From the NCBI GenBank assembly GCA_963799925.1, contig CAWCYZ010000001.1, forward strand, positions 248,001-312,000: a stretch of DNA of 64,000 bases. Reading direction: 5' to 3'. Positions 11,593-20,660 of this stretch are shown in pieces (the stretch's first letter is position 1; the number at the start of each line of letters is the position of its first letter). Origin of the DNA: DATBQN01 sp963799925. GTDB taxonomy: Bacteria > Acidobacteriota > Thermoanaerobaculia > Multivoradales > UBA5704. The notes beneath the pieces are model-generated. The model searched no databases, had not been told where the DNA came from, and saw nothing but the letters and a program-made list of their open reading frames with translations. A program made the translations under genes and the position numbers.

Positions 11593-13389
11593 TCAGCGGC
11601 GGCCGGCGGGCTCGGGCTTGGGATCGGCGGCCGCGGTGGCGCGCCGCCAGCCGGGCTGGGCGAGCTCGTGCTCGAGCTGGCGGGTGCGGGCGCGGAGGAC
11701 GTCGGTCCGCGTGCAGATGCCGACCAGGCGCCCGGCGGCGACGACCGGCAGGTGCTCGACGCCCTCGTTCAGCATCCGGTGGAGGGCCGAGAAGAGGGAG
11801 TCGTCGGGAGCGACGGCGACGAGGTCGCGGCTGGCGAGCGCCAGGACCGGATCGTCGTCGGCCGCGGTGCGGGTGAGGAAATCGCTCCGCGCCACGATCC
11901 CCACCGGATGGCCGTCCGCGTCGACCACCGGGTAGGCGCCGTGACGGCCGGCCCCCATGCGCTCGCGCGCCGCGGCGACCGTAGCCGCCTGCGGGATCGT
12001 CTCGACGCCGGTCGTCATGACGTCGCGGACGAGCGTCGTCCGCAGGACGTCCACCTCGTACTCGGTCTGCACCTTGAGCCCCCGGCGGGCGAGCTTCTCG
12101 GTCATCAGCGATTCCGAGAGGAGCGCCGCCGCGACCAGGTCGGCCACCACCGCCGCCAGCATCAGCGGCAGGATGATCTGGTAGTCGCTCGTCAGCTCGA
12201 AGAGGAAGACGATCGAGGTGAAGGTGGCGCGGGTGGCGGCGCCGAAGGTCGCCGCCATCGCCACCATCGCGAAGGCGCCGGGAGTGAGGCCGAGATGCGG
12301 GTCGACGGCGTTGGCGGCGAAGCCGACCAGGCTGCCGAACGAGCCGCCGATCAAGAGCAACGGAGCGAGCGTGCCGCCCGAGGTGCCCGAGCCGAGCGCG
12401 ATCCACCAGGCGATCAGCTTGGCGATGGCGAGGACCGCGATCGCGGCGAGCGCCAGGCGATCGTTCAGGACGTCGCCGATGGCGTCGTAGCCGACTCCCA
12501 GCGCCCGCGGCACGAGGAGGCCGACCGTCGCGAAGCCGACGGCGCCGATCACCGGGTGCCAGAACTCGGAGACCGGCAGGCGCCGGAAGCCCGCCTCGAC
12601 CAGGAAGAGACCCTTGCTGACCACCACCGCGAGGAGACCGCAGGCGAGCCCCAGCACCACGAACCAGGGGAGCAGGCGCAGCCCCGCGTAGTCGTGGACC
12701 GGCACCGTGAAGAGCGGCCCCGAGCCGAAGAGGGCGGAGTGCACGCCGGCGGCGACGCTCGCCGCCACCACCAGCGGCACGAAGGCGCGGGTCGAGAACT
12801 CGAAGAGCAGCAGCTCGATGGCGAGCATCACGGCGGCGAGCGGCGCGCCGAAGGTGGCGGACATGCCGGCGGCGGCGCCGCAGGCGAGGAGGATCTTCCT
12901 CTCCGCCGGGGAGACGCGGACGACCTGTCCGATGAGGGAGCCGAGCGCCCCGCCGGTGACGATGATCGGCCCTTCGGCGCCGAACGGCCCGCCGGTGCCG
13001 ATGGCGATCGCCGCCGAGAGCGGCTTGGCGATCGCGGCGCGCGGCGAGATGCGGCTCTGGCGCAGCAGGATCGCCTCCATCGCCTCGGGGATGCCGTGGC
13101 CGCGGATGACCGGCGACCAGCGCGCGAGGAGCGAGACGAGGAGGCCGCCCGTCACCGCGGCCACGAAGAGGCCGGCGCCGGGATGGAGAGTGCCGAACAA
13201 GGGGAGCTGGGTGCCGAAGCGATGGAAGAGCGCGAGGTTGGTGAGGATCGCGATCAGCCGCAGCAAGATCCAGGCGGCGCCGCCGCCGAGGAGGCCGAGG
13301 GCGGCGGCGAGGGTGGACAGCAGGAGCAGGCGTCGGGGCGAGGTCTGAGCGTGCATGGGCGTGTCTGTGCGAACGATGGATCGTAACAC
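11593..13389 (-). CDS. ClC-family chloride channel/transporter with C-terminal CBS pair
   Basis: Polytopic membrane protein of 598 residues (or 587 if ATG 13356 is used; neither start has a clear Shine-Dalgarno). ClC selectivity-filter motifs are present in modified form: GHGIPE at 97-102, GAEGP at 137-141 (GREGP in the classic form; the gating Glu is kept at residue 139), and GTSGGTLAPLLLIGGSFG in place of GxFxP. Two CBS domains fill the last 150 residues (VMTTGVETIPQAATV and HLPVVAAGRLVGICTRTDVL) and probably bind adenine nucleotides. Divergent to the MarR gene with only 40 bp between, suggesting shared control. Channel or H+/Cl- antiporter cannot be decided. Confidence 0.93.
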   Translation of the reverse strand: MLRSIVRTDTPMHAQTSPRRLLLLSTLAAALGLLGGGAAWILLRLIAILTNLALFHRFGTQLPLFGTLHPGAGLFVAAVTGGLLVSLLARWSPVIRGHGIPEAMEAILLRQSRISPRAAIAKPLSAAIAIGTGGPFGAEGPIIVTGGALGSLIGQVVRVSPAERKILLACGAAAGMSATFGAPLAAVMLAIELLLFEFSTRAFVPLVVAASVAAGVHSALFGSGPLFTVPVHDYAGLRLLPWFVVLGLACGLLAVVVSKGLFLVEAGFRRLPVSEFWHPVIGAVGFATVGLLVPRALGVGYDAIGDVLNDRLALAAIAVLAIAKLIAWWIALGSGTSGGTLAPLLLIGGSFGSLVGFAANAVDPHLGLTPGAFAMVAMAATFGAATRATFTSIVFLFELTSDYQIILPLMLAAVVADLVAAALLSESLMTEKLARRGLKVQTEYEVDVLRTTLVRDVMTTGVETIPQAATVAAARERMGAGRHGAYPVVDADGHPVGIVARSDFLTRTAADDDPVLALASRDLVAVAPDDSLFSALHRMLNEGVEHLPVVAAGRLVGICTRTDVLRARTRQLEHELAQPGWRRATAAADPKPEPAGRR

Positions 13390-13429
13390 GATCAGAAATC
13401 GACCGCCGGTGTGCGGTTAGACTCTCCCC

Positions 13430-13855
13430 ATGCCCGAACGGCCGCCCGGCGACGACTTGGACGACATGGACTACCAGCGCCTGCTGCAGTTCCGCACCGG
13501 TTTGCGGCGGTTCCTCCACTGGAGCGAGCAGCAGGCGACCGCGGCCGGCCTCACCGCCGCGCACCACCAGCTCATTCTGGCGATCCGCGGCCACGCCGAT
13601 CCGCGCGGGCCGACGGTCGGCGACGTCGCCGGGTATCTTCTCCTCCGTCACCACAGCGCGGTCGGCCTGGTCGACCGCGCCGCCGAAGCCGGCCTGGTGG
13701 TCCGCCGTCAGGACCAGGACGACCATCGCGTCGTCCGCCTCCACCTCACACCCCGCGGGACGCAAGTCCTGCGCCAGTTGACGACCCTGCACTTCGAGGA
13801 GCTCTCCCGCCTGGGCCCGCGGATACGGCCGATCTGGGAGGGGCTGGGGGACTGA
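13430..13855 (+). CDS. MarR-family winged-helix transcriptional regulator
   Basis: A 141-residue protein with the MarR layout: N-terminal dimerisation helix (DYQRLLQFRTGLRRFLHWSE), HTH and wing (VGDVAGYLLLRHHSAVGLVDRAAEAGLVVRRQDQDDHRVVRLHLTPRG) and C-terminal helix. The DxRxxxLxLTxxG wing signature appears as DDHRVVRLHLTPRG. MarR proteins are usually ligand- or redox-sensing repressors of a divergent neighbour; here that is the ClC gene, transcribed away across 40 bp, so autorepression plus control of the channel is the simplest model. Confidence 0.9.
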   Translation: MPERPPGDDLDDMDYQRLLQFRTGLRRFLHWSEQQATAAGLTAAHHQLILAIRGHADPRGPTVGDVAGYLLLRHHSAVGLVDRAAEAGLVVRRQDQDDHRVVRLHLTPRGTQVLRQLTTLHFEELSRLGPRIRPIWEGLGD

Positions 13856-13873
13856 GCCCTCGGCTGTCCTCCC

Positions 13874-14911
13874 CTAGCGGCCCACCACCAACAGCACGAA
13901 GGTGTTCGGCAGGATGGCCGGGCGGGGGCGCGGCTGCGCCGCGGTCGGCGCCGGGGCGGGGCCGAACTGCGCGGTGGCGAGGTAGATCGTGTGGGTCTTC
14001 TCGTCGAGCGCCATGGTGCGGGCGCCGCGGCGGGTGGGGACGTTCTCGAGCACGGCGTTATCGCGGATGACGGTCAGGGTGGCGTCGCCGCCATTCGAGC
14101 TGAAGCCGAGGCCGGTGCCGGGATCGAAGCCGTTGGCGTCCACCCCCTTGCCGATGGGGACGGTCGCCGCCACCCGGCCGCTGTCGACGTCGACCCAGGC
14201 GGCCATCTGGTTGGCGCAGCCGACGAGGAGCCGGCGATGGGCGCGGTCGATCGCCATGCCCGACGGCTCCTCGCACGGCTTGAGCGGCCAATGCGCCTTG
14301 ACCGTCAAACCCCGCGAGTCGATCGCCGCCACCTCGCTCTTGTCCTCGAGGTTGACGAAGACCCTTCCCTGGAGGTCCGCGGCGGCGAACTCGGGCTTGC
14401 CGCCGAGGGTTACCGTGCCGGCCACCTTGCCGGTCGCCGCCTCGATCGCCGTGGCGTTGCCGGAGCGGCCGTTGAAGGCGAAGACGCGCTTCGACGCCGG
14501 ATCGTAGAGGATGGCGTCGGGGTTCTCGCCCGTCGTCTTCACCTCGCCGAGCTTGGCGAGCGTCTTCAGATCGAAGATCGTCACCGTCGAGCTCCGTCCG
14601 TTGCTGATGAAGCCGCGTCCGAGGTCGGGCGCCACCGCGACACCGTGGACTCCCGAGAGGCCGGGGATCTCCCCCACCACCTTGCCGCTGTCGGCGTCGA
14701 GGACGACGACACGGGTGGACCGCGTGACGTAGAGCCGCCGCGCCGCCGCGTCCATGGCGAGGTAGTCCCAGCCCCCCTCGCCGCCCAGCGGGATCTCGCG
14801 CACGACGTGGTACCCCGACTTGCCGGCCGCCGGATGATCCTGGGAGACGAGGGGTGCCGCGAGCGCGAGGCAGGCGGCGAGCGAGGCGGCGAGAGCGGTG
14901 AGGTTTTTCAT
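13874..14911 (-). CDS. secreted YncE-like beta-propeller protein
   Basis: A 345-residue protein with a signal peptide (LTALAASLAACLALAAPLVS) and repeated 40-residue beta-propeller blades of the YVTN type: RLYVTRSTRVVVLDADSGKVV, VAVAPDLGRGFISNGRSSTV, ILYDPASKRVFAFNGRSG and similar. No enzymatic motif is visible; such propellers act as periplasmic binding or scaffold proteins. It lies 32 bp downstream of the CRTAC1 gene on the same strand, and with the multiheme cytochrome further upstream seems to form one extracytoplasmic operon. The frame is intact, unlike the two genes upstream. Confidence 0.85.
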   Translation of the reverse strand: MKNLTALAASLAACLALAAPLVSQDHPAAGKSGYHVVREIPLGGEGGWDYLAMDAAARRLYVTRSTRVVVLDADSGKVVGEIPGLSGVHGVAVAPDLGRGFISNGRSSTVTIFDLKTLAKLGEVKTTGENPDAILYDPASKRVFAFNGRSGNATAIEAATGKVAGTVTLGGKPEFAAADLQGRVFVNLEDKSEVAAIDSRGLTVKAHWPLKPCEEPSGMAIDRAHRRLLVGCANQMAAWVDVDSGRVAATVPIGKGVDANGFDPGTGLGFSSNGGDATLTVIRDNAVLENVPTRRGARTMALDEKTHTIYLATAQFGPAPAPTAAQPRPRPAILPNTFVLLVVGR

Positions 14912-14943
14912 GGCAAATCTCCTTCGATCGGGAGCGGGAAGGG

Positions 14944-16725
14944 TCAGCGCGCCACCGCCGGCTTCGCCTGGGCCGAGATCCCTTGGCCCTCGGTGACGGT
15001 GAGGAACTGGTCAGCGGGGACATTCTGCAGCATCTGCTTCTCGCCGCTCGGCCAGTCGATCTCCAGCGTCGCACACGGCTTTCGGCGCCGAGGCCGAAGG
15101 TGAGGGCGAGGTCGCTCTGCGAGCAGTAGGAGGAGCCGCTGCGCACCATCTGCCACTGCTTGCCCGCCGCCGTCGTCACCCGGACGACGGCGCCGATGCC
15201 GTCGCGGTTCGACTTCGTGCCCACCGTGCGCACCCGCAGCCAGTGGTTGCGGTTGCCGCCGTCGTTGCGGAAGAGACGTAGGCGGGGCCGCTGTTGGTGG
15301 TGATCAGGACGTCGAGGTCGCCGTCGTTGTCGAAGTCGCCGTAGGCCGCGCCGCGCGCCACGATCGGCCGCTCGAGGTCGGCGCCCAGCGCGCCGCCGCA
15401 GACGTCGGCGAACGTCCCCTTGCCGAGGTTGTGGAAGACCAGCGGCGGCTGCTTGTAGCGTGACCTGCGGCTGCACGCGGCTGATCTCCTCCTCGAGGTG
15501 GCCGTTGGCGGCGAAGATGTCGGGCAGGCCGTCCAGGTCGTAGTCGAAGAAGAAGACGCCGAAGGTGAGCGTCAGCAGGCTCGCCTGCCCCACCGCCGAG
15601 CGACGGCGCCTCGTCGACGAACACGCCGTTCCCCTCGTTGTGGTAGAGCGCCAGCATCTGGTTGGAGAAGTTGCCGACCAGCAGGTGCGGCCGCCCGGAG
15701 CGGTCGTAGTCGGCGGCGTCGACGCCCATGGCGCCGCGCGCCGTCGCCGTCCTCGCCGAAGGCGACGCCGGCCTCGAGCGCCTACGTCCTTGAAGGTGCC
15801 GTTGCTCTGGTTGCGGTAGAGCTTGTTGGGCTGGGTGTCGTTGGCGACGAAGAGGTCCGGCCAGCCGTCGCCGTCGTAGTCGAGCACGGTGACGCCGAGC
15901 GACTTTGCGGTCGGCGTCGTCGATCCCCGCGCTTGCTGGCTGACGTCCTCGAACCGGCCGTTCGCCGAGGTTGTGGTAGAGCTTCGACGCCGTCGCCCTT
16001 GTAGGACTCCGGCGTGCAGTAGGACTTGGTGGGCGCCGTCGAGCGAGCACCAGAGGTCGTTCGCCGGCGTCCACTGCACGTAGTTGGCGACGAAGAGGTC
16101 GAGCTTGCCGTCGCGGTCGTAGTCGAGCCAGGCGGCGCTGGTGCCGAAGCTCGCGTTCTTGATCCCGGCGGCGGCGGTGACGTCCTTGAACTTGCCGTGC
16201 CCCTCGTTGTGGAAGAGGCGGTCGCCGTCGAGCGCGGTGATGTAGACGTCCTCGCGGCCGTCGTTGTCGTAGTCGGCGACGGCGACGCCCATGCCGTAGC
16301 ATCTCGACGTCGAGGCCGCTGCCCCGCGGTGACGTCGGTGAAGGTGCCGTCGTGATTGTTGCGGTAGAGGGCGGGCAGCGGTCTTGCGTCCCCTGGGGCT
16401 CCAGTCCTTGCCGTTGATGAGCAGGATGTCGAGCCAGCCGTCGCCGTCGGCGTCGAAGAAGGCGGCGCCGGAGCCGAGCGTCTCGGGGAGGAGCTTCCTG
16501 CCCGTGCGGCCGGCGTTGTGGACGAAGCTGGATGCCGGCCTGCGCGGTGACGTCGGTGAAGCGGACGGCGGGCCGGTCCTGGACGCGGCAGCGGGGCCCG
16601 CCTTCCCGGCTCCGGCGCCTTCGGGGCGGCCACGCCGGCGGCCATGACGATGCGGCGGTGGCGAGAGCGGTGATCGCGATCGGGATCGCGATCGAGGCGA
16701 TCGAAGAGGTCGCCCGGCCGCTCAC
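14944..16725 (-). pseudogene. CRTAC1-type FG-GAP/VCBS repeat protein with ASPIC/UnbV domain, broken by many frameshifts
   Basis: Reading across frames gives one coherent protein of about 590 residues. A signal peptide (SIAIPIAITALATAASS) is followed by six FG-GAP/VCBS Ca-binding blades (DYDNDGREDVYI, DYDRDGKLDLFVANY, DYDGDGWPDLFVAND, DYDRSGRPHLLVGNF, DYDLDGLPDIFAANG, DFDNDGDLDVLITTN). The C-terminal ASPIC/UnbV domain reads HWLRVRTVGTKSNRDGIGA...IDWPSG. At least twelve frame breaks occur (for example near 16299, 16322, 16028, 15988, 15963, 15600, 15455, 15280 and 15080), and nearly all are repaired by deleting one base. The same spectrum runs into the gene upstream while flanking genes are clean, so consensus insertion errors are more likely than true decay. 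Probably an exported protein working with the cytochrome upstream. Confidence 0.85.
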
Positions 16726-16827
16726 GTCATCCCTCCGGCGGCGGTCACCGCCGCCTCCCTGGCGCGCGCATTCGGCGACGCGGGCGGCGCGGGGAGGCCC
16801 GGCGACGGCAACGGCGCGCTCTCGTGC

Positions 16828-19646
16828 TCATGGATCGAGCTGGCGCTCGTTGTTGTCCTCGGGGCTGGCGCGGCGGCGGATGGCGGTGATCGCCTGCGAC
16901 GACTCCTCGGCCTTGAAGCGGCGGAAGAGCGCCGCCTCGCGGGCGGCGCCCTGGGCATCGCCCAGACCGCGCTAGCAGAGCATGGCGGTGTAGTGCATCT
17001 GCACGTCCTCGGGGTCGACCGGCCGACGCCTCGAGCACGGCGAGCGCCTGCTTGTACTGGCGCTTGAGGAACAGCAGGCGGGCGATCTGGTTGAGCACCA
17101 CGCGGTCGCGCGGGTACTTGGCTTCGCGGCGGTGCGCAGCGAGGCGAGCGCGCCGTCGTAGTCGCCCTCGTCCTTCTCGATCATCGCCTGGAAGAAGTGC
17201 GCGCTGGCGAGCCTCGGGGTGAGCGCAGGGCGCCGCGCGAGATAGGGCTTGGCGCGCCTCGGTCTCCCCCTCGCGGATCAGCGCGCGGGCCACGTTCAGC
17301 CAGCCGTCGGCGTAGCCCGGCTCGGCCTCGGTGGTCGGTCGAAGGCGAACTCGGCGCCCTTGAGGTCGCCCTGCAGCAGGAGGCCGATCCCCTAGTCGTT
17401 CCAGCGCTCGCGGTCGGTCTTGTCGGCGACCGGCTTCCAGACGCCTGGGCGTCGGCCGTTGGCGCGTCGCCCAGCGACAGCCTGGCCTGCGGCGGAGGCG
17501 ACGACGACGATCGGCAGATCCGGGATGCTGCCCCTTGATCTCGCCCGAGACGTTGGCCGGGATGTTCGCCGGCGAGAACGTCGTACTCGAGCGCTGTTGG
17601 CGTGCGGCGATCAGGAGCGCCGGCGACTGCCCCGGCTTGGGCTGGCCGGCGTAGGCGAACTGCGTGTAGTAGTGCGAGAACTTGCGGTAGTTGAGCGCGG
17701 GCCTCCAGCGTGATCGGGCCCATGGCGTCCTTCGGCATGCGCACGCGGTAGTGGACGACGTCGGCCGCGCCGGGCGGGATCAGGCGGACGTAGAGGACGC
17801 TGCGCGCCTGCCAGGCGTTGCGCTTGTTGATCGCGTTGCCGTCCCGTCGAGCTGGTAGGTGCGGTAGAAGTGGGCGCCGGGCTCGACCGGGCCCTTGCCG
17901 CCGTGCCGTCCGCCGACGTGCCGCTCCAGTAGACCACCTTGCCCGCCGCGTCGCGTCGCCTGCAGCTCGAGCCAGACGTCGAAGGCGTCCATCGTGCCGC
18001 CCGGGAAAGAAGTGGCCGATCTTGCGCGTGCGCACCACGACGTCGACGCGGACCGTCGAGCCCGGCGGCGACGCTCGGCCCCGGCGACGTCGATCGGCGC
18101 CGCGACCTTCCCCACCTCGCGGATCACCGCCGGGTCGCCTGCTCGGCCTCCTCTCCCACCGCGAAGGCGGTCTTCGCCTGCGGCGCGCTGTCGGCGGGCG
18201 ACGCCGGCGCGCGGCGCACCATCGCCGTCTCGCCGGCGGTCCTCGTCCTCCGGCGAGACCGCGAAGATGTCGACGGTGATGAACCCCGACGTCAGGAACT
18301 TCTCCGTCCGCTCGAGCTGCGTCGTGTCCTGATTGACGAAGGCGAGCGCCATATTGGCGCGCCGGGAAGCGGTGCGAGTGGACCTTGCCGTCGTGGTTGC
18401 CGGGATCGTGCGAGGCGACCATCGGGCATGTGGCAGCGAGATGCAGGTCTGCGACTCCGTCGGGTAGTAGAACGAGCGCGCCCCCTGGCCCGAGACGCCG
18501 CTCGCCTGCCAGTTGTCGTAGTCGTTGAAGCCGCGGAACCAGCGGTAGCTGTTCACCGGCACGTCGAGGTGCACCTTGTGGCAGGAGGAGCAGAACTCCG
18601 CCGAGCTGGCGGTCATGAAGGGCTTCAGGAACGTCCGCCGGTGGGGCTCGGGGTTCAGGTAGGTCATGAAGTGGTCGAGCGTCTGTCGATCACCGGGTTC
18701 TTGCTGCGTCGCCAGCTCGTGGAGCGGCGGATACTCGATGGTGAAGTCGCCGTTGCCCATCGAGCTGTCGACGTGGACGATGGCGTGGCAGGAGGTGCAG
18801 GCGAGGCCGGCATGCGCCTCGGCGGTGTCGATCTGATCCTTGATCGGGCGCTCGAAACGGCCGTTGAAAAAGACCGCGTGGTCGTGGCAGCCGGCGCACC
18901 ACTTGCTCGGCTGGGGGCCGATGACGTCCTGCATGTACTCGATCGACTTCCGGTAGAACTGGTTGTTGAACGAGGCGAAGTGGTGGGCCGAGCAATTCCA
19001 CTGCTTGTAGATGTCCTTGTGGCACTCGCCGCAGGTCGCCGAGTCCATGAAGAAGTTCGACGGGATGATGCCGCCGACGTTGGTCCTGGCGGACGACGGG
19101 AAGAAGGGCGAGCCGGGGCCGCCCCCCTCTCCTTGCATCGAGGCCGGGACGACGAGCGGGTTCTCGATCCTCGCCGCGGGGTCGCCATGGAAGCGATGGT
19201 AGAGGTGGGTCGCGAGCGGCAGGGCGACCAGCACGGCGAGCGCCGCCGGCAGGAGCCGGCGGAAGCTCCGCCACCCCGGATCTCCGCGCTCCGCGGCGCG
19301 GCGGAACACCCACGGGAGGAGGAGCGCCAGCCCGGCGCCGGCCGCGACGATGTGGGCGACGAGCTCCGCCGTGGTTGGCGCGGACGTTCCCGGCAGCCGC
19401 CAGATAGATCCCGATCGCCGTCGCCACGGCGAAGGCGAGGCCGGCGGGGCCGAAGCCGCGCCGGAGATCGCTCCGGCGGGCGAAGAGAACCGCGGCGCCC
19501 AAGGCGACCACGACGCCGAGCACCAGATGGAGGAGGACGTTCCCCATGTAGAAGACCGTCGGCGAGGCGAACGCCGCTACGTAGGCGGTATTGAGCAGGA
19601 GGAGGAGTGTTCCAGCTCCGACGAGAAGGGGGAGTCGCGAGTTCAT
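16828..19646 (-). pseudogene. membrane-anchored multiheme cytochrome c with C-terminal TPRs, frameshifted
   Basis: Pieced across frames, the product has three to four N-terminal membrane segments (LPLLVGAGTLLLLLNTAYVA onward, plus RRLLPAALAVLVALPLATH). An extracytoplasmic cytochrome domain follows with heme motifs CGECH, CAGCH, CTSCH, CSSCH and, after repair of a frame break near 18436, CISCH. Then come a beta-rich segment (VDVVVRTRKIGHFFPG) and TPR-like helices (FFQAMIEKDEGDYDGALASL, NQIARLLFLKRQYKQALAVL), ending EDNNERQLDP at 16828. One in-frame TAG (near 16975) and many one-base insertions break the gene (near 19380, 18436, 18423, 17250 and others). It resembles multiheme cytochromes that sit beside CRTAC1 proteins in Acidobacteriota and Planctomycetes. 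Function inferred as periplasmic electron transfer. Confidence 0.82.
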
Positions 19647-19790
19647 GGTTTTCCCGGCGGGGCTGCCGCCTGATCGTGGAACGAAGGGACGAATGAGCCG
19701 CACCGCCGGCCCCCTATTGTAGACCGCCTGCCACCACCTGCTGCAGCGCTCCAGTCGCTTAGAGACATTCCGTGGGCATGGCTCAGCCTG

Positions 19791-20660
19791 TCAGCGAGCA
19801 GGCTTTCCTCCCGGCCTGGTGAGCCCTTGCGCTTCCAGCCAGCCATAGAACGCATCGATCCAGTGATCGCTGCTGGTGCCTTGTTTCCGCAGGCCGAAGC
19901 CATGGCCGCCGGCGCTGAAAATGTGGGCCTCGGGTTTGTGGCCCGCCGCGACGAGCGCGTCATAAAACTTGACGACGGGCTCGCGCGCCTGTGGGTCGTC
20001 CTGCGCCCACGCGAGAAACATGGGTGGCAGCTTTGCCGGAATGGCTGGCATGACGCCGAACGGACCACCATAGATCATCGCAGCGAAGCTCGGACGCGCT
20101 GCGGCGTCCTTCTGCAGCAGGGCTCCGCTGGCGACCATGGCCCCAGCCGAGAAACCCATGAAGCCGATCCTGTCGGGAGCGAGGCCCCACTGCGCGGCAT
20201 GCTGCCGAACCACCTTGAGCGCCTGAATTCCGTCTGCGATGCCATACCGCCCCGCCTCGTCCATGTTCATCGCCGGAATGCCTTCCCCGCGCTTTTCGAT
20301 GATCCGATACTTGAGCACGAAGGCGGCAATGCCTTTCTCCTGCAGCCAACGCGCGACCTCGTTCCCTTCCAAATCGATGGCCAACGCAACGAATGCGCCG
20401 CCAGGAGCGATGATGACGCCGGTTCCCGTCGCCCTGGCTCGCTCCGGAAGGTAAGCCGTCAACGTCGGAGTGACCACGTTGAAGACCACAGCTCCCAGAG
20501 GAGTGTTCTCCACGGTCCGTTCCTTCTGGGTCCACGTCTCGGACCCCGGAGCGACGCCCGGCCAGATCTTCACGACCGGTGAGCCGGCGGAACCGGAGCC
20601 AGGGAGCAGAAATACCAAGGCGATTGCGGTACACATCGCTCTCAGCGTGGAGCGCATCAT
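19791..20660 (-). CDS. secreted alpha/beta-hydrolase, esterase/acetylxylan-esterase-like
   Basis: A 289-residue product with signal peptide (AMCTAIALVFLLPGSGSA). Hydrolase signatures: an oxyanion-hole region VIIAPGGAFVALAIDLEG, nucleophile elbow GFSAG, acid Asp in LAWAQDDPQ and His in AGGHGFGLR. The type matches BD-FAE/Axe2-like esterases that deacylate sugar or polysaccharide esters. Its ATG overlaps the TGA of sbcC (ATGA), so it is physically in the repair operon, but function gives no link. Its base composition is visibly less GC-rich than the neighbours, hinting at later arrival. Confidence 0.85.
   Translation of the reverse strand: MMRSTLRAMCTAIALVFLLPGSGSAGSPVVKIWPGVAPGSETWTQKERTVENTPLGAVVFNVVTPTLTAYLPERARATGTGVIIAPGGAFVALAIDLEGNEVARWLQEKGIAAFVLKYRIIEKRGEGIPAMNMDEAGRYGIADGIQALKVVRQHAAQWGLAPDRIGFMGFSAGAMVASGALLQKDAAARPSFAAMIYGGPFGVMPAIPAKLPPMFLAWAQDDPQAREPVVKFYDALVAAGHKPEAHIFSAGGHGFGLRKQGTSSDHWIDAFYGWLEAQGLTRPGGKPAR

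Noticed and set aside
15070..18440. Idea that extra bases sit exactly at codon borders
   Set aside because: Any inserted base within a codon can be parsed as a border insertion when the true codon is unknown, so the pattern is not informative.
14944..19646. Programmed frameshifting in the cytochrome/CRTAC1 genes
   Set aside because: Too many sites, no common slippery sequence, and an insertion-only pattern point to consensus errors.
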